A stretch of 64,000 nt of DNA, from the NCBI GenBank assembly GCA_016712535.1, contig JADJQW010000003.1, positions 575,001 to 639,000 of the forward strand. Direction: 5' to 3'. Shown here piece after piece: positions 55,332 through 64,000 of this stretch; the first letter of the stretch is position 1, and each line of letters begins with the position of its first letter. Origin of the DNA: Flavobacteriales bacterium. Its GTDB lineage: Bacteria; Bacteroidota; Bacteroidia; Flavobacteriales_F; PHOS-HE28. The notes beneath the pieces were generated by a model. The model searched no databases. It had not been told where the DNA came from and worked only from the letters and a program-made list of their open reading frames with translations. Made by a program: the position numbers and the translations under genes.

Positions 55332-57653
55332 ATGCGATCCGCCTTGCTCGTCCTTCTCTTCGGTTTTTCTGCCGCGCTCTTCGCCCAACAGCGCAAGGTC
55401 CTCATCATCGGCATCGATGGCTGCCGCGGCGATGCCATCCTCGCGACCAATGCCCCGCACCTGGACAGCCTGGCCGCAGCGGGCATCCAGAGCTTCCAAG
55501 GCAACACGCATCCGCCCACCTGGAGCGCCACCGGTTGGAGCACCATGCTCACTGGCGTGTGGGAGCAGAAGCACAAGGCCATCGACAATTCATTCGCCAA
55601 CAACCAGTTCGCCACTTGGCCCCACTTCTTCGCCCGCCTCAGTGCGGTGGACCCCTCCCTTGATCTGCGGAGCATCTCGCACTGGGCCCCCATCAACACA
55701 ACGATCACCAGCGGTGCGGATCAGGAGCTGAGCCCCACCACCGATCAGGCCGTGGCCGATGCGGCGGTGAACCTGCTCACCAACGGTGATCCCGATGTGC
55801 TCTTCCTCCAGTTCGATGATGTGGACCACGCCGGGCACCTCTACGGCTTCAGCCCCGCCACGCCGCAATACACGGCCGCCATCGAGGTGGTGGACCAGCA
55901 GCTTGGTCCTATCCTGAACGCGGTGCGCCAGCGTCCCGCGGACGAGGATTGGATGATCATCGTGACCACGGACCACGGAGGCAATGGCCCTGCCGGGCAC
56001 GGCGGCATCACCTTCGATGAGCAGCGCATCTTCACCTTCGTGAGCGGCGATGGCATCGACCCCGCCGTTCGGCCTGCCGACCGCGATACCATCACGCCCT
56101 CCACGGCCATCGTGTTCGCCGCAGGCAAGCACGCACGCGTCAGCAGCACCGCACCGTACCAGTTCGGCACTGCGCAGGATTTCACCATCGAATGCCGGGT
56201 GAAGATGCCCGCTTCGTGGACCGGCGACCCGGTGTTCGTGGGCAACAAGAATTGGAACAGCGGCTTGAACCCCGGCTGGGTGCTGAGCACCAACACCAGC
56301 GGCAGCACGTGGAAATTCAACATCGGCGACGGCGTGGATCGCATCGACCTGAGCGGGCTGCCGATCAACGACAACCAGTGGCATCACATCGCGGTGACCT
56401 GCGATCGCAACGGCGAGGCTCGCATCTTCCAGGATGGCCTGCTGTTGCGTAGCGCCGCCATGAGCGTCATCGGCGATGTGAGCACGGCCTTGCAGCTCTG
56501 CTTCGGGCAGGACGGCACCACCACCTACGGCGTCAGCCTCACGGGCACCATGGCCGATGTGCGCATCTGGAACGTGGCACTGCCCATCGAGACCGTTTCG
56601 GCGTGGAGCGGAAAGCCATTGAACGGCACCCATCCGAACGCATCGAACCTGATCGGCCACTGGCGAATGGATGAAGGAAGCGGAGGATCGCTGGCCAATC
56701 AGGTGAGCGGTGCGCCCTCGGCCCAGCACTACACATCATCCTCGGCAACGAGCGCTACTTGGGCTGCGAACGTGCTGCCGCTGATCACCACGGATATTAC
56801 CGGCACGGTCACACAAGCCGATCTGGTGCCCACGGTACTCGCCTACTTATGCATCACCGATGACCCCGCCTGGCAACTGGACGGCCGCTCGATCATTCCG
56901 GTGTGCGCGCCGGTGCAAGTGCAGGTGCGCACGCTGCTGTCCGGACCATACAACACACTGGACGGCACCATGAACGATGGCCTTCGCAGCGCGGGCCTCG
57001 TGCCCGTGAACGAGCCGTACACCGCGTTGGGCTACGACCACCGCATGAAGGGCGGGGGAGAAGCGACCACCAACGCAGTGCTCGCGATCGCCGGACCGGA
57101 TGCCGTGGTGGATTGGGTCGTGCTGGAACAACGCGATGTAGCAGACCCTACGAGGGTGCTGGCCACACGCTCGTGCTTGCTGCAGCGCGATGGCGACATC
57201 GTGGGCATGGATGGCACATCATGGCCGCTTTGGCCCTTGGTGCTGGGGAACCACCACCTCGCCGTGCATCACCGCAATCACTTCGGGGCCATGTCGCTCT
57301 TGCCGGTGGCCTTCAGCCTGTCCGGTGCCACGGTGCTCGACCTGTCCGACCCGGCTACACCCGTTGTCGGCAACCAGCCGATGACCCAAGTGGGATCCGC
57401 ACGGCTGCACTGGGCCGGCGATGTGCTGCGCGATGGCACGATCAAATACGTCGGCACAGAGAACGATCGCGACCCGATCCTGGTACGCGTCGGTGGCAAC
57501 GTGCCCACCAACACGGTGAGCGGCTACTGGCCCGAGGATGTGAACATGGATGGCGTGGTGAAGTACGTAGGCGCCGATAATGATCGCGATCCGGTGCTCA
57601 TTACCATTGGCGGTGCTACACCCACCGCCACACGCACAGAACAGGTACCCTGA
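55332..57653 (+). CDS. Secreted alkaline-phosphatase-superfamily protein with LamG domain
   Basis: About 773 residues from the ATG at 55332, before a signal peptide (LLVLLFGFSAALFAQ). The phosphatase/phosphodiesterase domain (about 20-265) has metal-site motifs IIGIDGCRGDAI, a Thr/Ser nucleophile region in PPTWSATGWSTMLTG, FDDVDHAGH and VTTDHGG. A LamG/concanavalin-type domain follows (about 280-450; FTIECRVKMP, WHHIAVTCDRNG). The end has two NDRDP modules (IKYVGTENDRDPILVRVGG and VKYVGADNDRDPVLITIGG, final RTEQVP) found in Bacteroidota surface proteins. Probably exported and cell-surface associated. Divergent from icmF with 55 bp between. Confidence 0.88.
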   Translation: MRSALLVLLFGFSAALFAQQRKVLIIGIDGCRGDAILATNAPHLDSLAAAGIQSFQGNTHPPTWSATGWSTMLTGVWEQKHKAIDNSFANNQFATWPHFFARLSAVDPSLDLRSISHWAPINTTITSGADQELSPTTDQAVADAAVNLLTNGDPDVLFLQFDDVDHAGHLYGFSPATPQYTAAIEVVDQQLGPILNAVRQRPADEDWMIIVTTDHGGNGPAGHGGITFDEQRIFTFVSGDGIDPAVRPADRDTITPSTAIVFAAGKHARVSSTAPYQFGTAQDFTIECRVKMPASWTGDPVFVGNKNWNSGLNPGWVLSTNTSGSTWKFNIGDGVDRIDLSGLPINDNQWHHIAVTCDRNGEARIFQDGLLLRSAAMSVIGDVSTALQLCFGQDGTTTYGVSLTGTMADVRIWNVALPIETVSAWSGKPLNGTHPNASNLIGHWRMDEGSGGSLANQVSGAPSAQHYTSSSATSATWAANVLPLITTDITGTVTQADLVPTVLAYLCITDDPAWQLDGRSIIPVCAPVQVQVRTLLSGPYNTLDGTMNDGLRSAGLVPVNEPYTALGYDHRMKGGGEATTNAVLAIAGPDAVVDWVVLEQRDVADPTRVLATRSCLLQRDGDIVGMDGTSWPLWPLVLGNHHLAVHHRNHFGAMSLLPVAFSLSGATVLDLSDPATPVVGNQPMTQVGSARLHWAGDVLRDGTIKYVGTENDRDPILVRVGGNVPTNTVSGYWPEDVNMDGVVKYVGADNDRDPVLITIGGATPTATRTEQVP

Positions 57654-57729
57654 CGGAGGCCGATGGACATCGTGCGCCCTGGCAGCTTGTTCCTTCTGTT
57701 CAGCACGGCACGTTGACAACTACCCCGGC

Positions 57730-57965
57730 CATGAGCACCGCATCGCGTTGATTGGCAAGTCCTCTACGCTGCGGTCGTGTCCCAGGTGGATCACCCCGGC
57801 GCCGGTGATCAGGATGATCCGCCAAGCATGTAGAGCGAAGCGAAATCCCGCCTAAGCGGGAATGCTGCTGGCGGCATCGTGGCCGCTGAACAACGAGGCG
57901 GCGGTGACGATGCGGATTTTGTGCTTTGGGTCGTAGGGTGGGGCTCGGACGAAGGACATGAGGCT
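57730..57965 (-). pseudogene. Decayed icmF 5' end
   Basis: Matches the start of icmF (ATG near 57960, then codons for SFVRAPPYDPKHKIRIVTAA) and the B12-domain region around GHDRSVE, with frameshifts. About 45 bp in the middle (57826-57870) are an insertion with the palindrome TCCCGCCTAAGCGGGA. It fills most of the 387-bp space between the phosphatase gene and the next gene; nothing else is evident there. Confidence 0.8.
57845..57862. repeat. Small palindrome inside the icmF remnant
   Basis: ATCCCGC-CTAA-GCGGGAA hairpin within sequence that interrupts the homology to icmF. It resembles short dispersed palindromes. Confidence 0.5.
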
Positions 57966-58040
57966 AAGGAATCTGGAGAGGGTGGACCCGAACTCATCCC
58001 GCCGCGCGTTACGTTAGCCCAGCGCAGCATTGATCTCATC

Positions 58041-59282
58041 ATGCGGCTCACGCTTCTTCCCTTCGCGCTACTGCCGTTCAGCGCACCTGCCTGCACCAGC
58101 TTCAAGGTGACCGCCGACGGCCGCACCTTCATCGGCTGCAACGAGGATGCGTGGAGCATCAATGCACAGGTGCGGTTCGAGCAGGGGCATTACGGGCAGT
58201 ATGGCGCGATCCATTTCGGCCACTTCAACGGCAGCCCCCTGCGCACCATGACCGACCAGATGGGCATGAACGAAGCCGGGCTGGTGTACGATGGACTCGG
58301 CATCCCCATCCACCATACGGCAGCACGACCAGGGCTCAGCACGCTTCACCTGGATGACTTGATACGGCTCGTGCTCCGCACGTGCGCCGATGTGCACGAG
58401 GCCGCCACCGTATTCCGCCGTTACGACCGCAGCGCCATCCCGCATGCCATGCTCTACCTGGCTGATAGGAATGGCGACTACCTGATCGTGGAGAACGATA
58501 CCCTGATCGAAGGCCACGACCCGTGGTACGCTGTAGGCAACTGGCGCATGAGCACATGCGCTGACCCTGCTGCGATCCCGATTCCACGTCTGCAGGCCGG
58601 TCGTGCGTTGCTCAGCGAAGGCACCGATGCTTCATTGGAACACGCGACACGCGTGCTGGAAAGCATGAAGGCTTGTCGCAGCCGGATGGGGGAAGGAACG
58701 CTCTTCAGCGCGCTATTCGACCCCGCGCTCGGCAAGGCGCACCTCTTCTTCTACCACGACTTCGGCGAGCGCGTCACCTTCGACCTCAAGGAGGAACTGG
58801 CCAAGGGCGATCACGCTGTGGAAATGGCCTCGCTCTTCAGTGAGCGGCCGGAATACGCCGCGCTGCTCTCCTACCGAACGCCCTTCCATCAGCCGTGGCT
58901 GTTCTGGACCTTGGTGGCAGTGCTTTGCATCGTGCTGCTTGCCGGCGTGGGCTGTGGTTTCTGGTTCCTGCGCGATTCAATCCGCCTGATCCGGAAGCAT
59001 CCCGGATCGGCGTTGGTTACGGCACTTCTGAGCGGCCTGCTCTGTGTGGCCTTGGCGGTGCTGCTATCCGTGCTCTTGCTGAACGAATCGCCGTACTACT
59101 TCGGTCTCGCCGATGTGCATCCTGCATTGGGTTGGCTGCCGCTCATCATCGTAGCGATGACGGCGGGCCTGTTCATGGCCGTTCGTGGAAGCGGCGTGCC
59201 TCGTTGGCTCAATGGAACGCTCGTCGTGCTGATCGTTCCGATGGTCGGCCTGTTGGCCTATTGGCAGATGCTCTGGCCGTAA
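58041..59282 (+). CDS. Ntn-hydrolase (linear amide C-N hydrolase type) with C-terminal membrane domain
   Basis: 413 residues from the ATG at 58041; the open frame upstream overlaps the icmF remnant and is excluded. The signal peptide ends SAPA and is followed by Cys18 in CTSF, which after cleavage would be the N-terminal nucleophile of the choloylglycine/penicillin-V-acylase family. FIGCNEDAW, GQYGAIHFGHFNGSPLRTM and MNEAGLVYDGLG fit this family. Residues about 290-413 form four membrane helices, an unusual addition. The substrate is unknown. An alternative reading is a lipoprotein with Cys18 modified, which would block the enzyme. Confidence 0.8.
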   Translation: MRLTLLPFALLPFSAPACTSFKVTADGRTFIGCNEDAWSINAQVRFEQGHYGQYGAIHFGHFNGSPLRTMTDQMGMNEAGLVYDGLGIPIHHTAARPGLSTLHLDDLIRLVLRTCADVHEAATVFRRYDRSAIPHAMLYLADRNGDYLIVENDTLIEGHDPWYAVGNWRMSTCADPAAIPIPRLQAGRALLSEGTDASLEHATRVLESMKACRSRMGEGTLFSALFDPALGKAHLFFYHDFGERVTFDLKEELAKGDHAVEMASLFSERPEYAALLSYRTPFHQPWLFWTLVAVLCIVLLAGVGCGFWFLRDSIRLIRKHPGSALVTALLSGLLCVALAVLLSVLLLNESPYYFGLADVHPALGWLPLIIVAMTAGLFMAVRGSGVPRWLNGTLVVLIVPMVGLLAYWQMLWP

Positions 59283-59284
59283 CC

Positions 59285-59938
59285 CTACGTCTTCGCAAGC
59301 ACCTTGATGTCCTTCACCTCGATGGTCGACTTGGGATATCCCTTCCGCACCGCGTTGATCATCGCCAGGCCCACCGCCTTCATGCTGCAAGTGGCCCAGG
59401 GCATGAGCACAGCGAAAACCGGCACCAGCGCGCGCATCCACCATTTGGGGTTACGCATGCCCGGCGTCACTGTCATGATGCCCGGCCGGAAGTTGTAGTT
59501 CGCCTTGAAGCCCAAGCGCCCCAGTTCGTTCTCCGTGCGCCCCTTCACCCGCGCCCACATCAAACGGCCCTTCTCGCTGCTATCGGTGCCAGCGCCGGAG
59601 ACGTAGATGAAGATGGCCTGCGGCGAAGCGCTGACCATGGCCTTCGCGAAGGCGAGCGTCGTATCGTAGGTGAGGCGGGTGAAGTCCGCTTCGTTCTTGC
59701 CCACAGAGCTCACGCCCGCGCAATAGAAGCAGCCATCGTATCCGCGCAGTTGGTCCACGGCTGCATCGAGCGAGAAGAAGTCCATCACCAAGAGCTCCTT
59801 GAGTTTCGGATGCTGGCGGCCGCAGCTCTTCCGTCCGACGACGAGCACCTGTTCGACGGCAGGATGCACGAGGCATTCGAGCAGCACGCCTTCGCCCACA
59901 TAACCGGTCGCGCCGGTGATGATGACCCTCATTCCCAT
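59285..59938 (-). CDS. NAD(P)-binding Rossmann-fold epimerase/reductase
   Basis: 217 residues. IITGATGYVGEGVLLECL is the glycine-rich dinucleotide motif of the extended SDR/NmrA-like group. IYVSGAGTDSSEKGRLMWAR has the Ser of the active site, while the usual YxxxK is not obvious (MWARVKG is at that place). RPGIMTVTPGM follows the fold. Probably a small atypical SDR; substrate unknown. Convergent with the Ntn-hydrolase gene, 2 bp apart. Confidence 0.85.
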   Translation of the reverse strand: MGMRVIITGATGYVGEGVLLECLVHPAVEQVLVVGRKSCGRQHPKLKELLVMDFFSLDAAVDQLRGYDGCFYCAGVSSVGKNEADFTRLTYDTTLAFAKAMVSASPQAIFIYVSGAGTDSSEKGRLMWARVKGRTENELGRLGFKANYNFRPGIMTVTPGMRNPKWWMRALVPVFAVLMPWATCSMKAVGLAMINAVRKGYPKSTIEVKDIKVLAKT

Positions 59939-59983
59939 GCGGCCAAGCTACTGGACCCATGGTCCGAGTGAACGCCAGGACCG

Positions 59984-62176
59984 CTAGCGCTTCACGAACT
60001 GCAGCACCTTCGTGCCCTTCGCATTCGACACATGCACCAGATAGTGCCCGTTCGCGAGCGCGCCTGTGCCGATGCGACCATCGCCCAAGAGTCCAGCTTG
60101 CAACAAGCGGCCATCATTGGCCAGCAACCGGTAGGAAGCACCTTGTTCTTGCGGGCCGATGATGCGCACATGATCCTCCGCAGGATTCGGTGCAAGCGCC
60201 CATGCATCCACCGCGCCTTCGCCGACGCTGGTGCTCACCTCGGTGATCACCACCGCATCGTTGGTGCGGATGGGCGGATTGAAATCGAAGAAGATGTCGG
60301 CCGCGTTGCTCACCACCGTGCCGGGCAGTTCCGGTTGGTCCAGCTTCACGCGGAAGCCGATGAGGCCGTGGCTCGCCGGCTCGTTCACGTTGCTGTCCGG
60401 CAATAGGATGCTCGCGAAGGTGAAGGCGACGATTCCATCTCCGCTCATGGCGACATCATAGGGATGCGATGCCGCCCCAGGCTCGAAGCTGAGCGGATCC
60501 AAAGCGGCTGGCAGCGTGTCCACGATCACCACGGTGAAGGCCGTATCGGTGCCGGTGTTCTGGAAGCGCACGGTGTAATCGAGCCAGGCATCGGTGCCGA
60601 TGAAGTATTGCGTGGCGCTGGTGCCGCTGCTGGTGCGTACCATCTTGTCGTTGGGGTCGACCGCGGCGGTGATGGTGCTCGTGAGCGCGATGGCGTTGTT
60701 CGCCAGCGTCGTCTCGCTCACGCTGTTGCTCACGGATGCCGTGCACGTCACATCGGTGCCGAGCAGGTTGATGTTCGCAGGCACGTTCAACGCGATATGG
60801 ATGTCGGTGCTGCCGAATGCGCCCAGTGCAGGCAGGTCCCAAGTGAGCGTATTGCCAGCGATGATTGTCGGCGATGGTGATGCACTCACGTATGTGAGCT
60901 CCGGATCGATGACGAAGGCGAGCGTGATCGGACCCGAGAGCGCGCCGGAGAGGTTGCGGACGTCCAAGTGATAGCTCGCATCGAAGCCGACGCGCGTGGG
61001 GCCCTGCGCGCCGAAGAGTGCGAGGTCGAAGGGGATGGCGCTGCTATCGGCGATTGCGATGCTGACGAGCGGTGAGCCCGCCGAGATCGTGAACGGGATC
61101 GGATCCTGCGCCGGGCACAACTGGATGAGAGCAGTGCCCGTTTGCTGATCGAGCGTGTACGACCCATAGGTGAGGTTCCGACTGAAGGTGCCCGCGGCAT
61201 TCGTGATCACATACTCCGGACCGGGCGTGATCTCCATCACCCGGTAAGGCATGGCTTCATCGTTCGCGTCCTGCGTGCAATCCTGGTCGTGATCGAAGAA
61301 GAGTGAGCCGTAGACCTGCCCGCAGAAGGGCCCGAGATCGGGCACGGTCACATTCAAGGTCTCAGGCGGACAGCTCATGCCGTAGGGATCGTAGTAGTAC
61401 TCGGTGCGCACGATGTGGTGGTCGCCCGCCGCAAGTCCCTCGAACGTGTACACTTCGGGCCAGCCGCAGGCGGTGCACCCGCCCACCTCCGTCCAAGCAT
61501 CGTTGTACACTGTCACGTTGATCTGGTCCACGATGCCGGCGCCAGAGAACACGTCAATCGTAAGGCTCCCATTGGCGCCGAGGCAGGCGCCCTGCACATC
61601 GAGCAAGGCCATGGGACTGCCATAAGACACATTCAGCGTGTTGAGCGTTACCGTGCCCATGCAACCCGTGCTGTCCGTGATGGTGAGCTGCGGATAGTCG
61701 TTGGCACAATACGGTCCGAAGAGCCAGCCGAATCCCGGGAAGGAATCGAAGGCGGCCGGGGACACCGCGAAGAAGCCTTCGACATTGTGCCAGCCGAGGT
61801 CCATCGGGCTATCGGGCAGATGCAAGCCTGCGTTGCAGCCGCCGCAGCCGAAAAGACCGCCTTGCGGAGTGGTCATGGAATAGGGCCATTGCAGGTAGGG
61901 CACGGCCAGCACCTCTGCGCTGTCCACTGCGACCTGGCCCAATGCATCGGTCACGGTCACGGTGTACCAGCCGGGGGTGAGATCCGTGATCGTCCCTTCG
62001 ATAGAGCCGTTGGACCACGCGTACGTGTAAGGCCATTGACCGATCATGACATTGACCTCCATCGCGCCGTTGGCATGACCGCAGGTCTCATTCCACACGG
62101 TGAGTCCGATCTGCAACGCGAAGGAGACGTGGGGCGCACCGGCGGCGAGCAGGAGGGCGAGTAGTGCTTTCTTCAT
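59984..62176 (-). CDS. T9SS-secreted surface protein with SprB-like repeats and DUF7619-type domain
   Basis: 730 residues from the ATG at 62176, which begins a signal peptide (ALLALLLAAGAPHVSFA). The N-terminal part has a SprB-type repeat (GHANGAMEVNVMIGQWPYTY, WSNGSIEGTITDLTPGWY) and further beta-sandwich modules. The middle has a carboxypeptidase-like module (GSLFFDHDQDCTQDANDE). A DUF11/DUF7619-type region follows (about 500-650; YTVRFQNTGTDTAFTVVIVD, FFDFNPPIRTND) and a type A sorting domain (about 655-730). SprB itself is a gliding adhesin; this protein is far shorter, so it is an adhesin-like surface protein of unknown partner. Confidence 0.9.
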   Translation of the reverse strand: MKKALLALLLAAGAPHVSFALQIGLTVWNETCGHANGAMEVNVMIGQWPYTYAWSNGSIEGTITDLTPGWYTVTVTDALGQVAVDSAEVLAVPYLQWPYSMTTPQGGLFGCGGCNAGLHLPDSPMDLGWHNVEGFFAVSPAAFDSFPGFGWLFGPYCANDYPQLTITDSTGCMGTVTLNTLNVSYGSPMALLDVQGACLGANGSLTIDVFSGAGIVDQINVTVYNDAWTEVGGCTACGWPEVYTFEGLAAGDHHIVRTEYYYDPYGMSCPPETLNVTVPDLGPFCGQVYGSLFFDHDQDCTQDANDEAMPYRVMEITPGPEYVITNAAGTFSRNLTYGSYTLDQQTGTALIQLCPAQDPIPFTISAGSPLVSIAIADSSAIPFDLALFGAQGPTRVGFDASYHLDVRNLSGALSGPITLAFVIDPELTYVSASPSPTIIAGNTLTWDLPALGAFGSTDIHIALNVPANINLLGTDVTCTASVSNSVSETTLANNAIALTSTITAAVDPNDKMVRTSSGTSATQYFIGTDAWLDYTVRFQNTGTDTAFTVVIVDTLPAALDPLSFEPGAASHPYDVAMSGDGIVAFTFASILLPDSNVNEPASHGLIGFRVKLDQPELPGTVVSNAADIFFDFNPPIRTNDAVVITEVSTSVGEGAVDAWALAPNPAEDHVRIIGPQEQGASYRLLANDGRLLQAGLLGDGRIGTGALANGHYLVHVSNAKGTKVLQFVKR

Positions 62177-62275
62177 GGGTGGTGCTGCGGCTGGAAGACG
62201 AACGAGCCGGGATAGGCTGCTTCGCCAGGCTGCGAAGTTGTCGATCATGCGTTAGGCTGGCCTGACCTGGGCGTG

Positions 62276-62860
62276 TTATCCGGCGCGCCTGAACACCAGC
62301 CCCAGCCATCCGCGGTCAACGCGGATCTCCTGGAGCTGCCCATTGCGGTACACGTAGTGGTTCTTCTCCTTGTTGGGCAGCTTCAGGATGTACTCGCCCG
62401 GCGCGATGCGCTCCAGCGGGCACTCGAACAGCTCGCTCTCCACGAACACGCTGTCCTGCCCAATTGGCTCATCGTAGTACATGCGCGCCGTTGACCACGG
62501 GTTCTTAGGCAGGTCGGCGCTGTACACCTTGTCCGGATGCACCACGTAGAGCCCGCGGCCACCGATGCATCGGAGCGCGCTGCTGTCGCGCAATGCGCCG
62601 CTTTCGTGCACGGTGGTGAGGCAGTTGGTCACCTGGCCGGCCACATGCAACGTGCGCGCCACCGTGTTCACGTGGCGCTTCCACAGGAGGGTGAAGTCCG
62701 AACGCGAGATCATCGAGTAGGTCACGCTGTCGCCTTGGGCCACGCGCAGCACGTCGATGGTGCCGAGCATCTTGTTGTTGTGGAAGATGTGGAAGACGCC
62801 ATCCTGCGCAGCGCTGGTGAGCGAGAAGGGGAGCAGCCCGAAGGCCAGCGTTCGTAGCAT
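62276..62860 (-). CDS. Exported protein, DUF6134-like
   Basis: 194 residues with a short signal peptide (LAFGLLPFSLTSAAQ) and a beta-barrel-like body: FHIFHNNKMLGTIDVLRV, YSMISRSDFTLLWKRHVNT, HVAGQVTNCLTTVHESG and the C-terminal GEYILKLPNKEKNHYVYRNG. This layout, a protein that measures conversion with NGxL and VNG-type turns, fits the DUF6134 family; function unknown. It stands between the SprB-type gene and a membrane protein gene. Confidence 0.7.
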   Translation of the reverse strand: MLRTLAFGLLPFSLTSAAQDGVFHIFHNNKMLGTIDVLRVAQGDSVTYSMISRSDFTLLWKRHVNTVARTLHVAGQVTNCLTTVHESGALRDSSALRCIGGRGLYVVHPDKVYSADLPKNPWSTARMYYDEPIGQDSVFVESELFECPLERIAPGEYILKLPNKEKNHYVYRNGQLQEIRVDRGWLGLVFRRAG

Positions 62861-62892
62861 GGAATGGAAGGCGCGGGAAATGTAGGCGGCCG

Positions 62893-63462
62893 TCAGCTGA
62901 GTTCTTCAACGGGGAACAGGTACCGCACAGGCCCGCCTGACGGGTCCTTCTCTTCCTTCGGCTTGGCGAATGCGCTCCGGGCCAGGTAGAGGGATAGCGC
63001 TCCGATGCCCACGGAGAGCGCGCTCAGCGCGATCGACCATGCATCTACTTCGCCCTTGGCCAAAGCTCCCAGTTCGCTCAGGAGGGTGGTGCCGCTGAAG
63101 ATGTTGCCCCAGCCCACCCATTCGAATACCTGGCCTTGCCAGCGGTAAAGGCTCCAGCCTACGAGAAGGGTAGCGATGGGCACCAGGCTCAGGTAGGCCG
63201 TGGCCTGATCGAATTGGATATCCTTCTCCATCAAGGAGCGGAGCACGCGCAATGCGGCCGATAAAGCGATGATGCCCAGGAGCGTCAGGTGCGCAAGCCG
63301 GAATTTCTCCCGTGCCCATTGCGTGGGCATGTAGCGCAGCAGCTCGGCGATCTTCCTCGGCTTGGCCTCAGGGTGCTCCAGCACCATCGTATCGAACACC
63401 GTCTGCTTGGGCATGCCGAAGCCCAGGAGCTCCGTGGCCTTTTTCCGAAGGGCTTTGCTCAT
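62893..63462 (-). CDS. Membrane protein of unknown function
   Basis: 189 residues. A soluble N-terminal part (about 1-55; ELLGFGMPKQTVFDTMVLEH) resembles a helical DNA/protein-binding stub. About four membrane helices follow (58-76, 88-105, 112-128, 140-160) and a charged tail KPKEEKDPSGGP. No family recognised. Its stop lies 32 bp upstream of the next gene on the strand. Confidence 0.7.
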   Translation of the reverse strand: MSKALRKKATELLGFGMPKQTVFDTMVLEHPEAKPRKIAELLRYMPTQWAREKFRLAHLTLLGIIALSAALRVLRSLMEKDIQFDQATAYLSLVPIATLLVGWSLYRWQGQVFEWVGWGNIFSGTTLLSELGALAKGEVDAWSIALSALSVGIGALSLYLARSAFAKPKEEKDPSGGPVRYLFPVEELS

Positions 63463-63527
63463 GCGTGGCGAAGATGCGCGATTGGTCTGTGCGGCGTGTA
63501 CCGGCCATCACGCGGAGGTGATGCTCA

Positions 63528-64000
63528 TCACTTCGCGTGGGTGAGCACCTGCTTGGCGTGCGCGAAGCCGATGGCGCGGATCAAATCGGCATCATGCAGG
63601 TCGAAGGCGCTGAAGGCGGCGAGGTCGGGCGGCTCGATGAGCAATCGGCATCCTTGCGCCGATCGCGCCACCATTTCGCGGAAACTGAGGTGCACCGTGC
63701 GGTCGAACGTTTCCCAGAAGCCGATGCGGCCATCGAGCGGCGACAACGGGTTCACGTACACAGCGATCACCTGCTCCCGTCGATCGTCGAAGGGCTCGAT
63801 GGGCAGGTTGTTGCTGAGGCCGCCGTCCACATAAGAAACGCTGTTGATCTCCACGGCTGGGAAGATCATGGGCACTGCGCTGGCGGCCAACAACGGAGGC
63901 ACCAGATCGCCGCTGGAGAAGAAGCGCTGTCGGCCGGTGGTGAAATCGGTGGCGCTCACGAAGAAGGGAATGCCGAGCTGCTCGAATCGCTTCGCGGGCA
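63528..64000 (-). CDS. Patatin-like phospholipase, C-terminal part (runs off the window)
   Basis: The last 157 residues of a patatin-family lipase, open to the right edge (PAKRFEQLGIPFFVSATDF). The catalytic-dyad Asp motif is visible as YVDGGLSNNLPIEP, preceded by LAASAVPMIFPAVEING-type sequence. The GxSxG serine motif should lie beyond the edge. These enzymes act on acyl esters of lipids, often at the membrane. Confidence 0.85.
   Translation of the reverse strand, partial: PAKRFEQLGIPFFVSATDFTTGRQRFFSSGDLVPPLLAASAVPMIFPAVEINSVSYVDGGLSNNLPIEPFDDRREQVIAVYVNPLSPLDGRIGFWETFDRTVHLSFREMVARSAQGCRLLIEPPDLAAFSAFDLHDADLIRAIGFAHAKQVLTHAK

Overview
The window looks like chromosome of a high-GC member of the Bacteroidota, probably a Flavobacteriales-type environmental bacterium. 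This rests on many secreted proteins ending in type IX secretion (T9SS) type A sorting domains, SprB-like repeats, a FISUMP protein, hybrid histidine kinases with propeller sensor domains, and half-size EamA transporters. The species call is inference. No rRNA, tRNA or CRISPR array was recognised.

Layout. 1-6.8 kb holds a signalling module (Hpt, NarL-type regulator, hybrid kinase, start of a second kinase), a small secreted protein and a stand-alone receiver. 6.8-18.8 kb is a tandem array of TPR-adenylate cyclase genes: five full-length, one of them frameshifted, plus one C-terminal fragment, interrupted by a VOC/AraC pair. 19.0-24.1 kb is an operon of secreted proteins headed by an S41-type peptidase. 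24.2-29.7 kb holds a kelch T9SS protein, a beta-helix T9SS protein and small proteins, one with a stop codon right after its signal peptide. 29.8-32.2 kb is an accessory module: an HNH nuclease remnant, a DUF2075 nuclease-helicase and a small partner. 33.0-40.3 kb is a duplicated array of T9SS surface proteins. 40.5-45.3 kb carries a second Hpt-regulator-hybrid kinase module paralogous to the first. 45.3-58.0 kb is built around icmF, which encodes a fused adenosylcobalamin acyl-CoA mutase. Degraded pieces of this gene recur at 32.8, 45.3, 46.2-47.2 and 57.8 kb, all on the same strand. 58.0-64.0 kb holds an Ntn-hydrolase, a Rossmann reductase, a large SprB/DUF7619-type T9SS protein, two small proteins and a partial patatin.

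The most striking feature is inside icmF. A 528-bp segment bounded by inverted copies of a 35-bp palindromic repeat, and encoding a DUF559 (Vsr-like) endonuclease domain, sits in frame between two mutase blocks. Removing exactly those 528 bp rejoins a family-like sequence. This suggests a small mobile nuclease-plus-palindrome element tolerated as a protein insertion. Two other simple repeat families also sit in frame or at gene ends: a GGTGAATGG family in a cyclase gene and a TCTGATCGTC family in icmF and at the end of a kinase gene.

A second pattern is a shared 24-nt upstream motif. It lies 30 nt before both NarL-type regulator genes, 51-52 nt before three surface-protein units and 81 nt before the FISUMP gene. 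This suggests that the two signalling modules and the surface-protein array form one regulon.
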